Part shown: piece after piece, positions 1 to 8,613 of the stretch
How positions within the stretch are numbered: position 1 is the stretch's first letter
Layout of the letters: each line of letters starts with the position of its first letter
Translations under genes and position numbers: made by a program
NCBI GenBank assembly: GCA_028284865.1
Contig: JANQQV010000010.1
Coordinates: 1-40,946, forward strand
Origin: Rhodothermales bacterium
GTDB taxonomy: Bacteria > Bacteroidota > Rhodothermia > Rhodothermales > UBA10348
Reading direction: 5' to 3'
Length of the DNA: 40,946 nt
The notes under the pieces: model-generated
What the model was told of the DNA's origin: nothing
What the model saw: only the letters and a program-made list of their open reading frames with translations
Databases searched by the model: none

Positions 1-2781
1 GGAAGGATCCTTGGCACCGCCATTCAGACCCACCATGTAGCGAGGTCCGGCTTCGGTCTCGTAGAAGAGCGAAGAGTTGATGGCAGCCTTGAGCGGCCAG
101 CCAAATACTTCCTCGAGCTCCAGATCAACCTTGGCATAGTGCTCCTGAACAACATCACCCGTTACCCACTGGGATTCGTCGGCGTCAGGATTGAGAATCG
201 ACGCCCAGTTGGGAATATCGTTCGATGTGATGAGCGTGTTGACGATGACCGTGTAGGTCAGCTCCATGGTCTCGCCCACGGCCAGCGTACCTGTGTTGGT
301 TCGCCAGAGCATATTGCGATTGCCTGAGAAGTCGACGCTACCCTGAGTCACTACGATGCTCTGCTCAATCAATGAAAGGCGGTGATCCACGACATCCGTA
401 ACCCATACCGGCGTCGTTGACATGTCAACGGCACCAGGACCGGCATTCGTGACCGTTACTTTATACTGAAGGTCATCGCCAGGGTGAGCACCACTCGCTG
501 CAAAGCCAACCAGTTCCTTCTTGATGTCCAGATCGTTGGCACCCAGATCCGCTGCCTCAAGCTCGACCTCATCCCATTCCAGTGACTGGAATCCGGTGAT
601 CGTTCCTGCAGCAATCGTTCCGTCAGCAGGAATGGCGCTAACCAGATCAGGCAAACACGTAGCGTGCGTATTGGCACAATCAAGGAAGAGCCAGTCGCCG
701 CCAGCATCGTCGGTACCGCCATCTACGCGGATATCGAAATCCTGGGAAGGACGAATGACAAAGTAGTCGTCTGAAGCATCATCCGGGTCCGGAGCAACGC
801 CACCGAAATCGTCGCCACCGTACAGATTCAGGTTAAGCAGAAGATCAGGAGCATCGCCATCATCGGTGAACACCGTGAAGACATCGTTTCCGTCACCTGA
901 TCCTGTATCGTCAGCACCGTAAATGTGGACGATCTTCTTGTTGGCGAAGTTGATCTCTTCGAAGGTTTTCACCGCTCCAGAGTTGATCTGGAATGTATCG
1001 AAACCGTAGCGGAATGGACCATTGATGACGTTGATCTCATGATCCACATCATCCTGTGCAATGACCGAGTACGCCGTGTTGACGATCAGGACATCATCAA
1101 TCGGCTGCAGGTTGTCGAAATCAATCTTCGAGGTCAGGTACTGGGACCAATTCTGACGAGCATTCTTGCCGGCAGACACGTCAGGTTCGAAATAGATTTC
1201 TCCCTTGTCGGCTGCCATCATTACGATGGTCTGATAATTCAACTGCTCGTCTCCACGAAGAGCGATACCGTCGAATCCACCGTTGAAAGAAGCATCATCC
1301 GGATTGAAATCCAGACCGGGGTTGGACTTGTTCGGGATGGGGTTGCCATTGTTGAAATCCACCGTGAGAAGGTCGTCACCGGTCGTTCCAAACAATGTGA
1401 CTTCATCAACGCCGTCAACCGTTGCCGAAGCAAGGGGGCCGTCAAACAGGAGACGTGCACCGAAGCGCAGATTGAAGTCACCGTCGTTGTCCAGGGACAC
1501 TTTGTAAGAAGCTGTATCGCCATAAGGCTTCACTTCGAGGTCCACATCGGATCCATCCTCGATGACCTCAACAATCGTTGCCGACGCATCGGACAAGTCG
1601 AGTGCATCTGCTTCGAGTTCCGCATAAACATCCGTGCCTTCACCAAAGACGCGTGGATAGAGCGTTTTGAAGAACGAAGCGAGAATGAGTTCGCTGATAG
1701 TTGCCTTGCGGCCTTCGTTGATGACCAGCTGAATCACTTCGTCATTGAATGCCGCATTGTCTTCGTTCACGGTTGAGCCACCGATAGCGATGCGGACGCC
1801 AACTTCCAATTTTACGTCGGGGTCGGCAGCACCGACGTGATCATCGTCGAGGTAGACGTTGTCCGTCGTTCCCAGTGCGCTGTTTCCACCAACCCATGCT
1901 CCGTTGTTGGGGAGATTGTTTTCCTCATCCTGTGCAAGAAATACACCGTAGGAGTACTCCTTTCCTCCCGGAGTCGTAATCCCCTGCAAGGTCTGGTTCT
2001 GTCCGGTGAAGAGGTGCTCGAACACATTGTCATAAATCCAGACACCGCACGTAAAGCGGTCAACCATATTACAATCCGCATCTTCCCCTGCGATACCCTC
2101 GAGGTAAATACCAACACCTGATGAGACGTTCGCGCCCGTCAAGTGCGAGCTGTTTCCGAGTCGGTGGAAGTAGTTGCCGGTGATCAATCCTCCAGTCATC
2201 GTATCCGAGCCGGAAGTGGTTTGCGCATCACCGTAGATACCGTACGAGAAGTTCGAGACCCCAGAAGCTGGCGCATCCTTGGTATCGTCAATACTGTGGA
2301 TTGCATTGTTCTGGATAGTCCAGCGATCGAATCCGCCGGACATGATGCGAATGCCCGCCCATGTGTCCGTGGATCCGGTCGTATTTATCTGGATCCCTTC
2401 TATAGTCACGTTCTGGGCCTGAATTCCGAAAATGTATTCGAAACCAGCTCCATCAAACACGGCCTCGGCAGAGCCACCACCGTTGGCTGCGCGGGTTCCA
2501 TCATTTCCTTCAAGGGCGAAGTTGGGACCACGGATGGTCAAGAAATCCTTCGTAATCAGGATTTCGCCATTTCCAGCACCTGAATATGCACCCGCGATGA
2601 GCACAATCGTGTCACCCGGATCGGCAGTTGCCAGAGCTTGAGCAATATCACATGCAGAGCCTGGGGCCAAACAGTCGGCGGCGCCGACGTCTGCTGGGGC
2701 GGCGTATAGGGTTGCTGCGATGGCGTCATAAGAACCAAACAGCACAAGCAGCAAGGTGAGAATCGTAAACTTCGTTTTCAT
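1..2781 (-). CDS. Large exported beta-helix / DUF11-type surface protein, C-terminus outside window
   Basis: The reading frame stays open from the ATG at 2781 to the left edge, giving 927 residues without a stop; the C-terminus is missing. Residues 1-23 form a signal peptide (MKTKFTILTLLLVLFGSYDA, then IAATLYAAP). The next roughly 250 residues have the look of a right-handed parallel beta-helix: a DPGDTIVLIAG opening, then short strands such as VTIEGIQINT, WTIQNNAI and GLITGNYF. The middle is very acidic with many Asp-rich loops (FTDDGDAPD, APDPDDASDD), possibly calcium-binding. Near residue 780 there is a DUF11-like unit (HPGDDLQYKVTVTNAGPGAVD), a fold usual in secreted adhesin-like proteins. 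Genes of this type in Bacteroidota often end in a T9SS sorting domain, which would lie beyond the window. The substrate or partner is unknown. The gene follows the metal-transport operon on the same strand after 282 bases, so it may have its own promoter. Confidence 0.85.
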   Translation of the reverse strand, partial: MKTKFTILTLLLVLFGSYDAIAATLYAAPADVGAADCLAPGSACDIAQALATADPGDTIVLIAGAYSGAGNGEILITKDFLTIRGPNFALEGNDGTRAANGGGSAEAVFDGAGFEYIFGIQAQNVTIEGIQINTTGSTDTWAGIRIMSGGFDRWTIQNNAIHSIDDTKDAPASGVSNFSYGIYGDAQTTSGSDTMTGGLITGNYFHRLGNSSHLTGANVSSGVGIYLEGIAGEDADCNMVDRFTCGVWIYDNVFEHLFTGQNQTLQGITTPGGKEYSYGVFLAQDEENNLPNNGAWVGGNSALGTTDNVYLDDDHVGAADPDVKLEVGVRIAIGGSTVNEDNAAFNDEVIQLVINEGRKATISELILASFFKTLYPRVFGEGTDVYAELEADALDLSDASATIVEVIEDGSDVDLEVKPYGDTASYKVSLDNDGDFNLRFGARLLFDGPLASATVDGVDEVTLFGTTGDDLLTVDFNNGNPIPNKSNPGLDFNPDDASFNGGFDGIALRGDEQLNYQTIVMMAADKGEIYFEPDVSAGKNARQNWSQYLTSKIDFDNLQPIDDVLIVNTAYSVIAQDDVDHEINVINGPFRYGFDTFQINSGAVKTFEEINFANKKIVHIYGADDTGSGDGNDVFTVFTDDGDAPDLLLNLNLYGGDDFGGVAPDPDDASDDYFVIRPSQDFDIRVDGGTDDAGGDWLFLDCANTHATCLPDLVSAIPADGTIAAGTITGFQSLEWDEVELEAADLGANDLDIKKELVGFAASGAHPGDDLQYKVTVTNAGPGAVDMSTTPVWVTDVVDHRLSLIEQSIVVTQGSVDFSGNRNMLWRTNTGTLAVGETMELTYTVIVNTLITSNDIPNWASILNPDADESQWVTGDVVQEHYAKVDLELEEVFGWPLKAAINSSLFYETEAGPRYMVGLNGGAKDPS

Positions 2782-3063
2782 GCGAGTATCGCTCGTAAGG
2801 GGAACGCGATGGAATGTAATTAAAGTGACCTAAAACGAACCCGTGATGACTACGAATAACGCAGACTTCAGCTCGAATAGGCCACTGCCTCGCTTCCGGG
2901 TACGCACAAGAATGCGTTTTTCGCGCAGGGACCTCAAAAAAAGTTATGCGACCCTGTAAAACAAACGAGATTACCCACAAAAGAGCGTAAATCGGATGAA
3001 GGGCTGCTCGATACAAGCCCGAGCCAGAAGGCCAATCGAACCCAGGCGGGGCCTGACCGGAGA

Positions 3064-4170
3064 TCAAATGTGGACCAGTGCGTGCTGGGCGTGCTGACGT
3101 CCTGATTCCGTCAGGGAAAGGAAACCTTCCTGAGAGATCATCAGATCCTGCTTTAAAGCTGTTTTGACGGCGGTACTGGCAAATTCCGGGTCCCACTGTA
3201 AGTGCTCCTGGAGATGACCTTCCCGACACTCCCGACGTGCTTCGGGGAGTCCTTCGTGATGATAGAGATGAATCAACAGCATGTCTCTGGCGAAGGCACG
3301 CCGCTGCCGGCTTTGCCGACGAGCCATGGAAACCAGCCCGCGATCCGGTGCGAATGCCAGCACAATCCCAAAAACCACACCCGCCATGGTCGCCATGGAT
3401 CCAGCGATGGAAGCATCCAACATGCGCGCCATCCAATACCCGCTCAACGCTGACACGATTCCAAGAGCCGCAGAAAGCACAAGCATGGTTCTCAACCGAT
3501 CGGTCAGCATGTAGGCTGCTGCGGGAGGAGCGACCATCAAGGCTACGACGAGGATGGAGCCAACGGCATCAAAGGCACCTACAGCCGTGACCGAAACCAG
3601 ACCCATCAGCGCATAGTGAATCACGGCGGGAGCGAATCCCAGGCTCGCCGCAAGCGCCTTGTCGAACGTCGCCAGCTTCAGTTCCTTATAGAATAGCGTG
3701 ATGAAGACCACATTCAGGATCAGGATGACGCCCATGACGGCAAGAGACTTGGGTATGTCCAGGATGCCCACAACCAATCGGTCAAAGGGAGCGAACGCCA
3801 GTTCACCAAGTAGGACCGCATCGACGTCCAGATGGACATCCCCTGCATACCGCGCGATCAGGATGACTCCCACACTGAACAGCGCCGGAAAGACAATGCC
3901 GATGGCTGCGTCCTCTTTCAGCAGTCCAGTTTTACGCAGCACCTCCACAAGTGCGACTGTCAGAACACCGGCCAATGCCGCACCAACAATCAATAGGGGC
4001 GATCCAAGGTCTTCGGTAAGAAAAAACGCGATCACGATTCCCGGCAGGATGGCGTGGCTGATGGCGTCGCTCATCATGGCCAGCTGGCGAAGTACCAGGT
4101 AAACTCCTGGCAATGCACATGCCACGGCAACTGTCACAGCAATCAGTTGGATTTCGATCGATGCACTCAT
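3064..4170 (-). CDS. Metal (Zn/Mn/Fe) ABC transporter permease with C-terminal winged-helix domain
   Basis: 368 residues. Residues about 1-280 are a typical ABC-3 family (ZnuB/TroC/MntB) inner-membrane permease with eight or nine hydrophobic helices and the family landmarks MMSDAISHAILPGIVIAF near the N-terminus and VGAFDAVGSILVVALMVAP in the second half. After a basic linker (MARRQSRQRRAFARD) the last 85 residues are a soluble winged-helix-like module ending LTESGRQHAQHALVHI, resembling the DNA-binding part of DtxR/MntR repressors. No metal-binding or dimerisation domain of that family follows. The start ATG overlaps the stop of the upstream permease by four bases (ATGA), so the two are translationally coupled. 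It is the last gene of the operon binding protein - ATPase - permease - permease. Fused permease/regulator proteins are known in Chlamydia (YtgCR). The exact metal cannot be told from the permease. Confidence 0.9.
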   Translation of the reverse strand: MSASIEIQLIAVTVAVACALPGVYLVLRQLAMMSDAISHAILPGIVIAFFLTEDLGSPLLIVGAALAGVLTVALVEVLRKTGLLKEDAAIGIVFPALFSVGVILIARYAGDVHLDVDAVLLGELAFAPFDRLVVGILDIPKSLAVMGVILILNVVFITLFYKELKLATFDKALAASLGFAPAVIHYALMGLVSVTAVGAFDAVGSILVVALMVAPPAAAYMLTDRLRTMLVLSAALGIVSALSGYWMARMLDASIAGSMATMAGVVFGIVLAFAPDRGLVSMARRQSRQRRAFARDMLLIHLYHHEGLPEARRECREGHLQEHLQWDPEFASTAVKTALKQDLMISQEGFLSLTESGRQHAQHALVHI

Positions 4171-5297
4171 GATCGCCCACCAAACTGTCTGTCGATCACC
4201 CGCCGGGCGCGCTCCTCCCCTTCAGACGTCAGTGCCCAGCGTTCAGCATCAATGGGTCGAGCCAGTTCCAGCGTCTCCAACAGTTTGAGAGTGCGACGCG
4301 CGGTACCCGACATGGTCGACATCACATTCAATACGCGTTCGGAGTGTGGGTATCCGGCCGTTTCGTGTTGGGACGCCAACGTGTACAGATCCACGAGGAC
4401 GGCATCCACCCGCAAGGCTCGTCCGGACTTCCATTCCCTGACTTTTCTGAACACGAACCCCCTGCGAAGCGCAAAAAGAAGGGAAATAAGGACGATGATG
4501 CTGGCGACGACCACAATGATGGGGCCAGTGGGCAGATTCGGAACAAGACTGGAAGACACCGCCCCTCCTACCCCTGAAACAGCTCCTATGATGGCGGCGA
4601 GCACGATCATGACGCCGAGCCGATCCGTCCATTGGCGGGCTGCCGCCGCCGGAGCAATGATCATCGCGCTCATCAAGACCACGCCTACGGTCTGAAGGCC
4701 GATGACAATGGCTGCTACCAAAAGAGCCGTCAACAGATGCTCGAGAGCGCGCACCGGAAACCCCAGGGTCTGAGCCACATCGGGATCGAATGAGATCAGC
4801 TTGAACTCCTTCCAGAACAACACGGTGATCAGCAACACGACCGAACCAATGCCAACTATGACCATGATGTCACGCTGCATCAGCGCTGCGGCCTGACCAA
4901 ACAGAAACGAATCGAGCCCAGCCTGATTCGCATTGGGCATTCGCTGTATGAACGTCAGCAGCACCAGGCCGAATCCGAAAAACACAGAAAGGAGAATGCC
5001 CAACGAGGTGTCATAGGTGATCGGTGTTCGTCGGGTCAGCGCTGCGATCAATACCGATCCGAACCAGCCAACCACTCCTGCTCCCAGAACGAGCACCAGT
5101 GGTGATTTTGACCCGGTCAGGAGGAAAGCCAGGGCAATTCCGGGTAGTGCCGCGTGCGAGATGGCATCTCCAAGCAGGCTTTGGCGGCGCAAGAGTGCAA
5201 ATCCGCCCAGCGCTCCTGACGAGATACCCAACAGCGCGGCACCGAGCGCCACCGTTCGCAACGTGTAATCGTTGAACAGGTCTACCAGAAGATCCAT
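4167..5297 (-). CDS. Metal (Zn/Mn/Fe) ABC transporter permease with C-terminal winged-helix domain
   Basis: 376 residues, paralogous to the downstream permease. The membrane part spans residues about 10-275 and carries RRQSLLGDAISHAALPGIALAF and GLQTVGVVLMSAMIIAPAAAA, both typical of the ABC-3 permease family. The cytoplasmic tail (about 285-376) reads as a winged helix: a helical pair around YPHSERVLNVMSTMSG, a recognition-like helix TARRTLKLLETLELARP and a wing/terminal part WALTSEGEERARRVID. This matches the N-terminal DNA-binding domain of DtxR-type repressors better than a transporter tail. The start ATG shares one base with the ATPase stop (TGATG), and its stop overlaps the next ATG, so the four genes should form a single transcript. 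A heteromeric permease pair for one SBP and one ATPase is the normal TroABCD layout. Having a regulator-like tail on both subunits is unusual. Confidence 0.9.
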   Translation of the reverse strand: MDLLVDLFNDYTLRTVALGAALLGISSGALGGFALLRRQSLLGDAISHAALPGIALAFLLTGSKSPLVLVLGAGVVGWFGSVLIAALTRRTPITYDTSLGILLSVFFGFGLVLLTFIQRMPNANQAGLDSFLFGQAAALMQRDIMVIVGIGSVVLLITVLFWKEFKLISFDPDVAQTLGFPVRALEHLLTALLVAAIVIGLQTVGVVLMSAMIIAPAAAARQWTDRLGVMIVLAAIIGAVSGVGGAVSSSLVPNLPTGPIIVVVASIIVLISLLFALRRGFVFRKVREWKSGRALRVDAVLVDLYTLASQHETAGYPHSERVLNVMSTMSGTARRTLKLLETLELARPIDAERWALTSEGEERARRVIDRQFGGRS

Positions 5298-6070
5298 CAG
5301 TCGTCGCGGCGGGCAAGAACTGCAGAGACGAAGGCAACGCGCCCACCATATGTGGCGCGTAGGTTGTCTTCGGTGAACACCTCTTCGACCGGGCCAGCGG
5401 CAATGCGGCGTACATTCAACAGCAGCACCTGATCAAAGTACTCGGGTACAGTCTGAAGGTCGTGGTGCACCACGATGACCGTCTTTCCTCGTTTTCTTAG
5501 CGATCTGAGGAGGTCAACAATCGCTCGTTCTGTCGTCGCATCGACACCTTGGAACGGTTCATCCATGAGGAATACATCGGCATCCTGAACGAGCGCCCTG
5601 GCCAGAAATACCCGCTGCTGCTGACCACCGGACAACTGAGAGATTTGCCGATCCGCAAATGACTCCATGCCGACTTCGGCCAGCGCTTTGAGCGCCCGTT
5701 CACGTTCCTTCGATCCTGGACGGCGAAACCAGCCCAGCGATCCATACATGCCCATCGTAACGACGTCGAGCACATTGGTCGGGAAATCCCAATCGACGCT
5801 GCCTCGCTGCGGGACGTACGCAATGCGAGAACGGTCTTTCTGATACGTTTGACCGTGTATCAAAACCGATCCAGCGGCAGACGGCACCAATTCCAGGATG
5901 GCCTTGATCAACGTGGTCTTTCCCGCGCCGTTTGGGCCCACGATGGCCATCAACACGCCGTCCGGGACCTGCAGATCGACATCCCACAGTACCGGTTTCT
6001 CCCGATAGGCGACCGTCAAATCACGGACATCAACGGCCCAATCCTGTCCATTTTGGTCAGAGGAGGTCAT
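5297..6070 (-). CDS. Metal ABC transporter ATP-binding protein
   Basis: 257 residues from the chosen ATG at 6070 (MTSSDQNG). A longer frame to 6118 exists but would overlap the end of the binding-protein gene by 41 bases, whereas 6070 lies 7 bases after its stop, the usual spacing in an operon. Walker A is GPNGAGKT (residues 45-52), the Q-loop is in [13 protein letters not shown], the signature is LSGGQQQR, Walker B is DVFLMDEP with the catalytic Glu, and the H-loop is VVHHDL. The YVPQR-xxxDWDFP stretch and the following MGMYG are characteristic of ATPases for zinc, manganese or iron(II) uptake (ZnuC/TroB/MntB group). It energises import through the two permeases encoded immediately downstream. 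The stop overlaps the next start by one base. Confidence 0.95.
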   Translation of the reverse strand: MTSSDQNGQDWAVDVRDLTVAYREKPVLWDVDLQVPDGVLMAIVGPNGAGKTTLIKAILELVPSAAGSVLIHGQTYQKDRSRIAYVPQRGSVDWDFPTNVLDVVTMGMYGSLGWFRRPGSKERERALKALAEVGMESFADRQISQLSGGQQQRVFLARALVQDADVFLMDEPFQGVDATTERAIVDLLRSLRKRGKTVIVVHHDLQTVPEYFDQVLLLNVRRIAAGPVEEVFTEDNLRATYGGRVAFVSAVLARRDD

Positions 6071-6077
6071 TTCTCTA

Positions 6078-7040
6078 TCACTGGGACGAAGTCTCCGGCG
6101 AAGAAAGCCCGGAGACAATGGTGGTCACATTCGAGCGTACCATCCCAACATACGTGTCTGCAGCCGTGCCGGGCGAATCAAGAGCATCTCCGAACAACGT
6201 GCCGCCAATCTGAACATCGAATCCGCGAGCCTGGACGGCTTCACGCACCGCTTCTATGCCGCGCGGAGAGATGGACGATTCGACAAACATCGCCGGGATC
6301 CGGTTTTCTGCGACGTATTCAGCGAGTCCACTGACGTCGCCCGTTCCGGCCTCCAGTGCCGTGCTGATGCCCTGCAAGCCACGCACTTCGAGATCGAAGG
6401 CCCGACCGAAATAACCGAATGCATCGTGTGAAGTAATCAGGACCCGGTTTCCTTCTGGAATGCGTGACATTTCTCCAGTCGCCCATTCGAACAGATCTTC
6501 CAACTCACCGGCATACGTTGCAGCGGCCTCCCGATAGCGTTCGGCGTGCAGCGAATCCGTGTTGGCCAGCACGTCGCCAATCATCAGCGTGGCGCGCTGC
6601 CACAAAGCTGGATCGAACCAGATGTGCGGATCGTGGCTGTCCGAATAATCCTCAGAAGCCAGCAAGTCGGCCTCATCGATACCCGCTGTGACAGCATGGA
6701 CGTTGAGTCCCCGCTGGTGCATCTGCTCGAAGATGTCCACCATCTTGCCTTCCAGATGCAGACCGTTATATACAATCAAGTCGGCCTGCGCCATCGCGGA
6801 CACGTCGCCTTCGGAAGCTTGATAGAGGTGCGGGTCGACTCCCGGTCCCATGAGGCCATTTACCGCGACATGATCGCCGCCAACCTGTCGAACCAGGTCG
6901 GCAATCATACTAGTCGTCGCGACAACCTGTATCGGATTTTCGGGACTGACCGGTCCACGCTCCTGAGAGGAGCCGCCACCGCAGCCAGAGACGAGCAGGG
7001 CAAGAACCAATGCGGATGAGAGAATCCAGCGAGAGGTCAT
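6078..7040 (-). CDS. Metal ABC transporter substrate-binding lipoprotein (TroA/ZnuA family)
   Basis: 320 residues from ATG 7040, chosen because it places a lipoprotein signal directly at the N-terminus ([20 protein letters not shown], lipidated Cys20); the frame extends to 7124 but adds only a non-signal stretch. The cluster A-I fold is shown by [16 protein letters not shown] near the mature N-terminus and by ligands at the expected places: His71 (VDPHLY), His139 (DPHIWFDP), His205 (TSHDAFGYF) and Asp285 (LFGDAL). A His-His-His-Asp set is that of TroA, which binds both Zn and Mn; the His-rich loop common in high-affinity ZnuA is absent. The protein would sit on the periplasmic side and hand metal to the permease pair. 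It is the first gene of the operon, preceded by the palindrome at 7125-7144. Confidence 0.93.
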   Translation of the reverse strand: MTSRWILSSALVLALLVSGCGGGSSQERGPVSPENPIQVVATTSMIADLVRQVGGDHVAVNGLMGPGVDPHLYQASEGDVSAMAQADLIVYNGLHLEGKMVDIFEQMHQRGLNVHAVTAGIDEADLLASEDYSDSHDPHIWFDPALWQRATLMIGDVLANTDSLHAERYREAAATYAGELEDLFEWATGEMSRIPEGNRVLITSHDAFGYFGRAFDLEVRGLQGISTALEAGTGDVSGLAEYVAENRIPAMFVESSISPRGIEAVREAVQARGFDVQIGGTLFGDALDSPGTAADTYVGMVRSNVTTIVSGLSSPETSSQ

Positions 7041-7124
7041 GGAGGTCAAGGATGGGTTGAATGTGATGGAAAGACGGACATCGTGACTCGTGGTGGGTCG
7101 ATTGGACCCGATGCCCGTCTTCAC

Positions 7125-7144
7125 ATTTTAGCCTCGGCTAAAAA
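7125..7144 (-). promoter_or_regulatory. Palindrome upstream of metal-uptake operon, candidate DtxR/MntR-type operator
   Basis: A perfect dyad with 9-base arms (ATTTTAGCC and GGCTAAAAT) around a TC centre lies 85 bases before the first gene of the metal transporter operon. On the coding strand the right arm includes TAAAAT, which could serve as a -10 element, so a bound protein would block it. AT-rich flanks with TAGCC/GGCTA inner halves resemble the general form of operators for DtxR/MntR-family metalloregulators. That a member of this family binds here is inference; the only regulator-like domains in the window are the tails of the two permeases. Confidence 0.55.
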
Positions 7145-7170
7145 TTTGTTCCCGAACGCTCAAATGCAAA

Positions 7171-7202
7171 GCGGGCCGGCCGGGAAATCCCGGCCGGCCC
7201 GC
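7171..7202 (-). terminator. Strong GC hairpin after the beta-propeller lipoprotein gene
   Basis: A 14-bp perfect stem (GCGGGCCGGCCGGG with its complement) closes a 4-base loop (AAAT). It lies 45 bases past the stop at 7247 and before the metal operon on the same strand. The 3' flank on the minus strand is only moderately T-rich (TTTGCATTTGA), so it may act as an intrinsic terminator or as a 3' stabilising hairpin. Confidence 0.6.
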
Positions 7203-7246
7203 GAAAACCGACAGCCTTGGAGGCCGCGTGTCAATTCAATCGGCGA

Positions 7247-8371
7247 TTACTCGACCCAGTCGGCAACGAAGACGTTCGTTTCACCCGTGTCGACACCCTC
7301 AAGGTTGCGGTTTGAAGCGAACGCGATGCGCGTACCATCATGTGAGAACATCGGGAAGCCATCGAAGCTCGGTGAATGGGTCAGCTGCTTCAGTCCGGTA
7401 CCATCCAGATTGACCATGAAAATGTCGAAGATCCGACCGCGGCCTTCATTCTGGTGGTGATTGGATGTGAACAGCACCTTTTCGCCCGAAGGATGGAAGT
7501 ACGGTGCCCAGTTTGCGCCAGGCAGGTCAGTGATCTGCTGCACGTTGCTTCCGTCGATGTCTGCAACGAAGATGTTCAATGCACCCGGTTCAACAACATC
7601 GTTGGCCAGCAGGCTCTTGTACTTCTCGGCAGCTTCTCCTGTTGGACGGGAGGCTCTCCAGACGATCTTTTCAGAGTTGGGACCGAAGAATGCACCACCA
7701 TCGTAGCCGAGCTCGTCCGTGAGTTGGAGCAGCTCGCCCGTGGCGATTTCATAGCGCCACAGCTCGAGATCTCCACTGCGCGTAGACGTGAAGATGATCC
7801 ACTTGCCGTCCGGTGATACCGTTGCTTCCGTGTCGTAGCCTTCGCCACCGATCAGGACCTCAGGGTTGGATCCGTCTGCATCCGCAACGTAGATGTCATA
7901 CGTAGGATAGATGGGCCATACGTAGGCACCAGTCTGTCCGGGCAGCGGAGCGGGGCACTCCATGGCGTCATGGTGCGTGGACCCATAGATCACGCGGCCA
8001 TCCGGGAGGAAGTAGCTACACGTCGTGCGACCAAAACCAGTGGACACCTCGGTGTAGTCTGTCAGCTCACCGCTGCCGGCTTGGTCGACGTCCATCACGT
8101 AGATCTGGTCACAGCCCTGATCGTTGATGGCATCCCAGTCACTCTGGAAAATGAGTTTGGTGTCGTCGAAGCTCCAGTATGCCTCGGCATTGTTGCCGCC
8201 GAAGGTGAGCTGCTTGATGTTTTGGAAGTGCTCCTCATTGTCCATCCGGAGAACATCCGCTTCACGGTCGTAGGCTTCGGCAACTTCTTCTTCAGCCGGA
8301 GCGCAGCCCGCGAGGAGAAGGGAAGAAAAAAGAATGAGTGCGAATCCGGGGATTGCTGCGTGCAGTTTCAT
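7247..8371 (-). CDS. TolB-like beta-propeller (PD40) lipoprotein
   Basis: 374 residues from ATG 8371, chosen for its clean lipoprotein signal (MKLHAAIPGFALILFSSLLL, then AGC, Cys about 22). The longer frame to 8419 would read through the tandem repeats described at 8401-8448. The mature part consists of about six WD40-like/PD40 blades, each with an SPDG-like turn: AYWSFDDTKLIFQSD, TVSPDGKWIIFTSTRSG, YFHPSGEKVLFTSN and MFSHDGTRIAFASNRN. These are typical of TolB and of DPP-IV-family propellers. There is no peptidase domain, no Pal/TolA neighbours, and the N-terminal domain of true TolB is missing, so it is better described as a stand-alone propeller lipoprotein, perhaps a protein- or sugar-binding scaffold. 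Specific function unknown. It is divergent from the thioredoxin-like gene. Confidence 0.85.
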   Translation of the reverse strand: MKLHAAIPGFALILFSSLLLAGCAPAEEEVAEAYDREADVLRMDNEEHFQNIKQLTFGGNNAEAYWSFDDTKLIFQSDWDAINDQGCDQIYVMDVDQAGSGELTDYTEVSTGFGRTTCSYFLPDGRVIYGSTHHDAMECPAPLPGQTGAYVWPIYPTYDIYVADADGSNPEVLIGGEGYDTEATVSPDGKWIIFTSTRSGDLELWRYEIATGELLQLTDELGYDGGAFFGPNSEKIVWRASRPTGEAAEKYKSLLANDVVEPGALNIFVADIDGSNVQQITDLPGANWAPYFHPSGEKVLFTSNHHQNEGRGRIFDIFMVNLDGTGLKQLTHSPSFDGFPMFSHDGTRIAFASNRNLEGVDTGETNVFVADWVE

Positions 8372-8400
8372 GGTGTTGGTGTTGATCTGGCGACACATTC

Positions 8401-8448
8401 CATTTACGACTCGGGCCATTTACGACTCGGGCCATTTATGACTCGGGT
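8401..8448. repeat. Three 16-bp direct tandem repeats upstream of the propeller lipoprotein gene
   Basis: CATTTACGACTCGGGC occurs twice in a row at 8401-8416 and 8417-8432. A third copy with two changes (CATTTATGACTCGGGT) is at 8433-8448, followed by a decayed start of a fourth (CATTCACGG). The block is 30-77 bases upstream of the lipoprotein ATG, within the region shared with the divergent thioredoxin-like gene. Confidence 0.9.
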
Positions 8449-8613
8449 CATTCACGGTCAGGTGGTAGGGATTCTCACGGGGCGAGCGATGTCAGTCGCT
8501 TGAACGGGGACCCTGAATCACGCAGTAGGAAGAACCTGTCTGTGTGGAATTCGCGCCGGGGTTGATCAGTTTTGTACAGATTTGCTGACATTCGCAGAAA
8601 AATACTACCGATC

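Noticed and set aside
925..1776. 283-codon plus-strand frame inside the beta-helix/DUF11 gene
   Set aside because: The minus strand carries an uninterrupted 927-codon frame with signal peptide and recognisable structure; the plus-strand translation has no domain and no suitable start context.
4054..4695. 213-codon plus-strand frame across the two permease genes
   Set aside because: It spans the junction of two well-supported minus-strand genes and its translation is Ser/Thr/Arg-rich without a domain.
6071..6118. Longer start for the metal ABC ATPase
   Set aside because: It would overlap the binding-protein coding end by 41 bases; ATG 6070 gives normal operon spacing and the usual N-terminus for the family.
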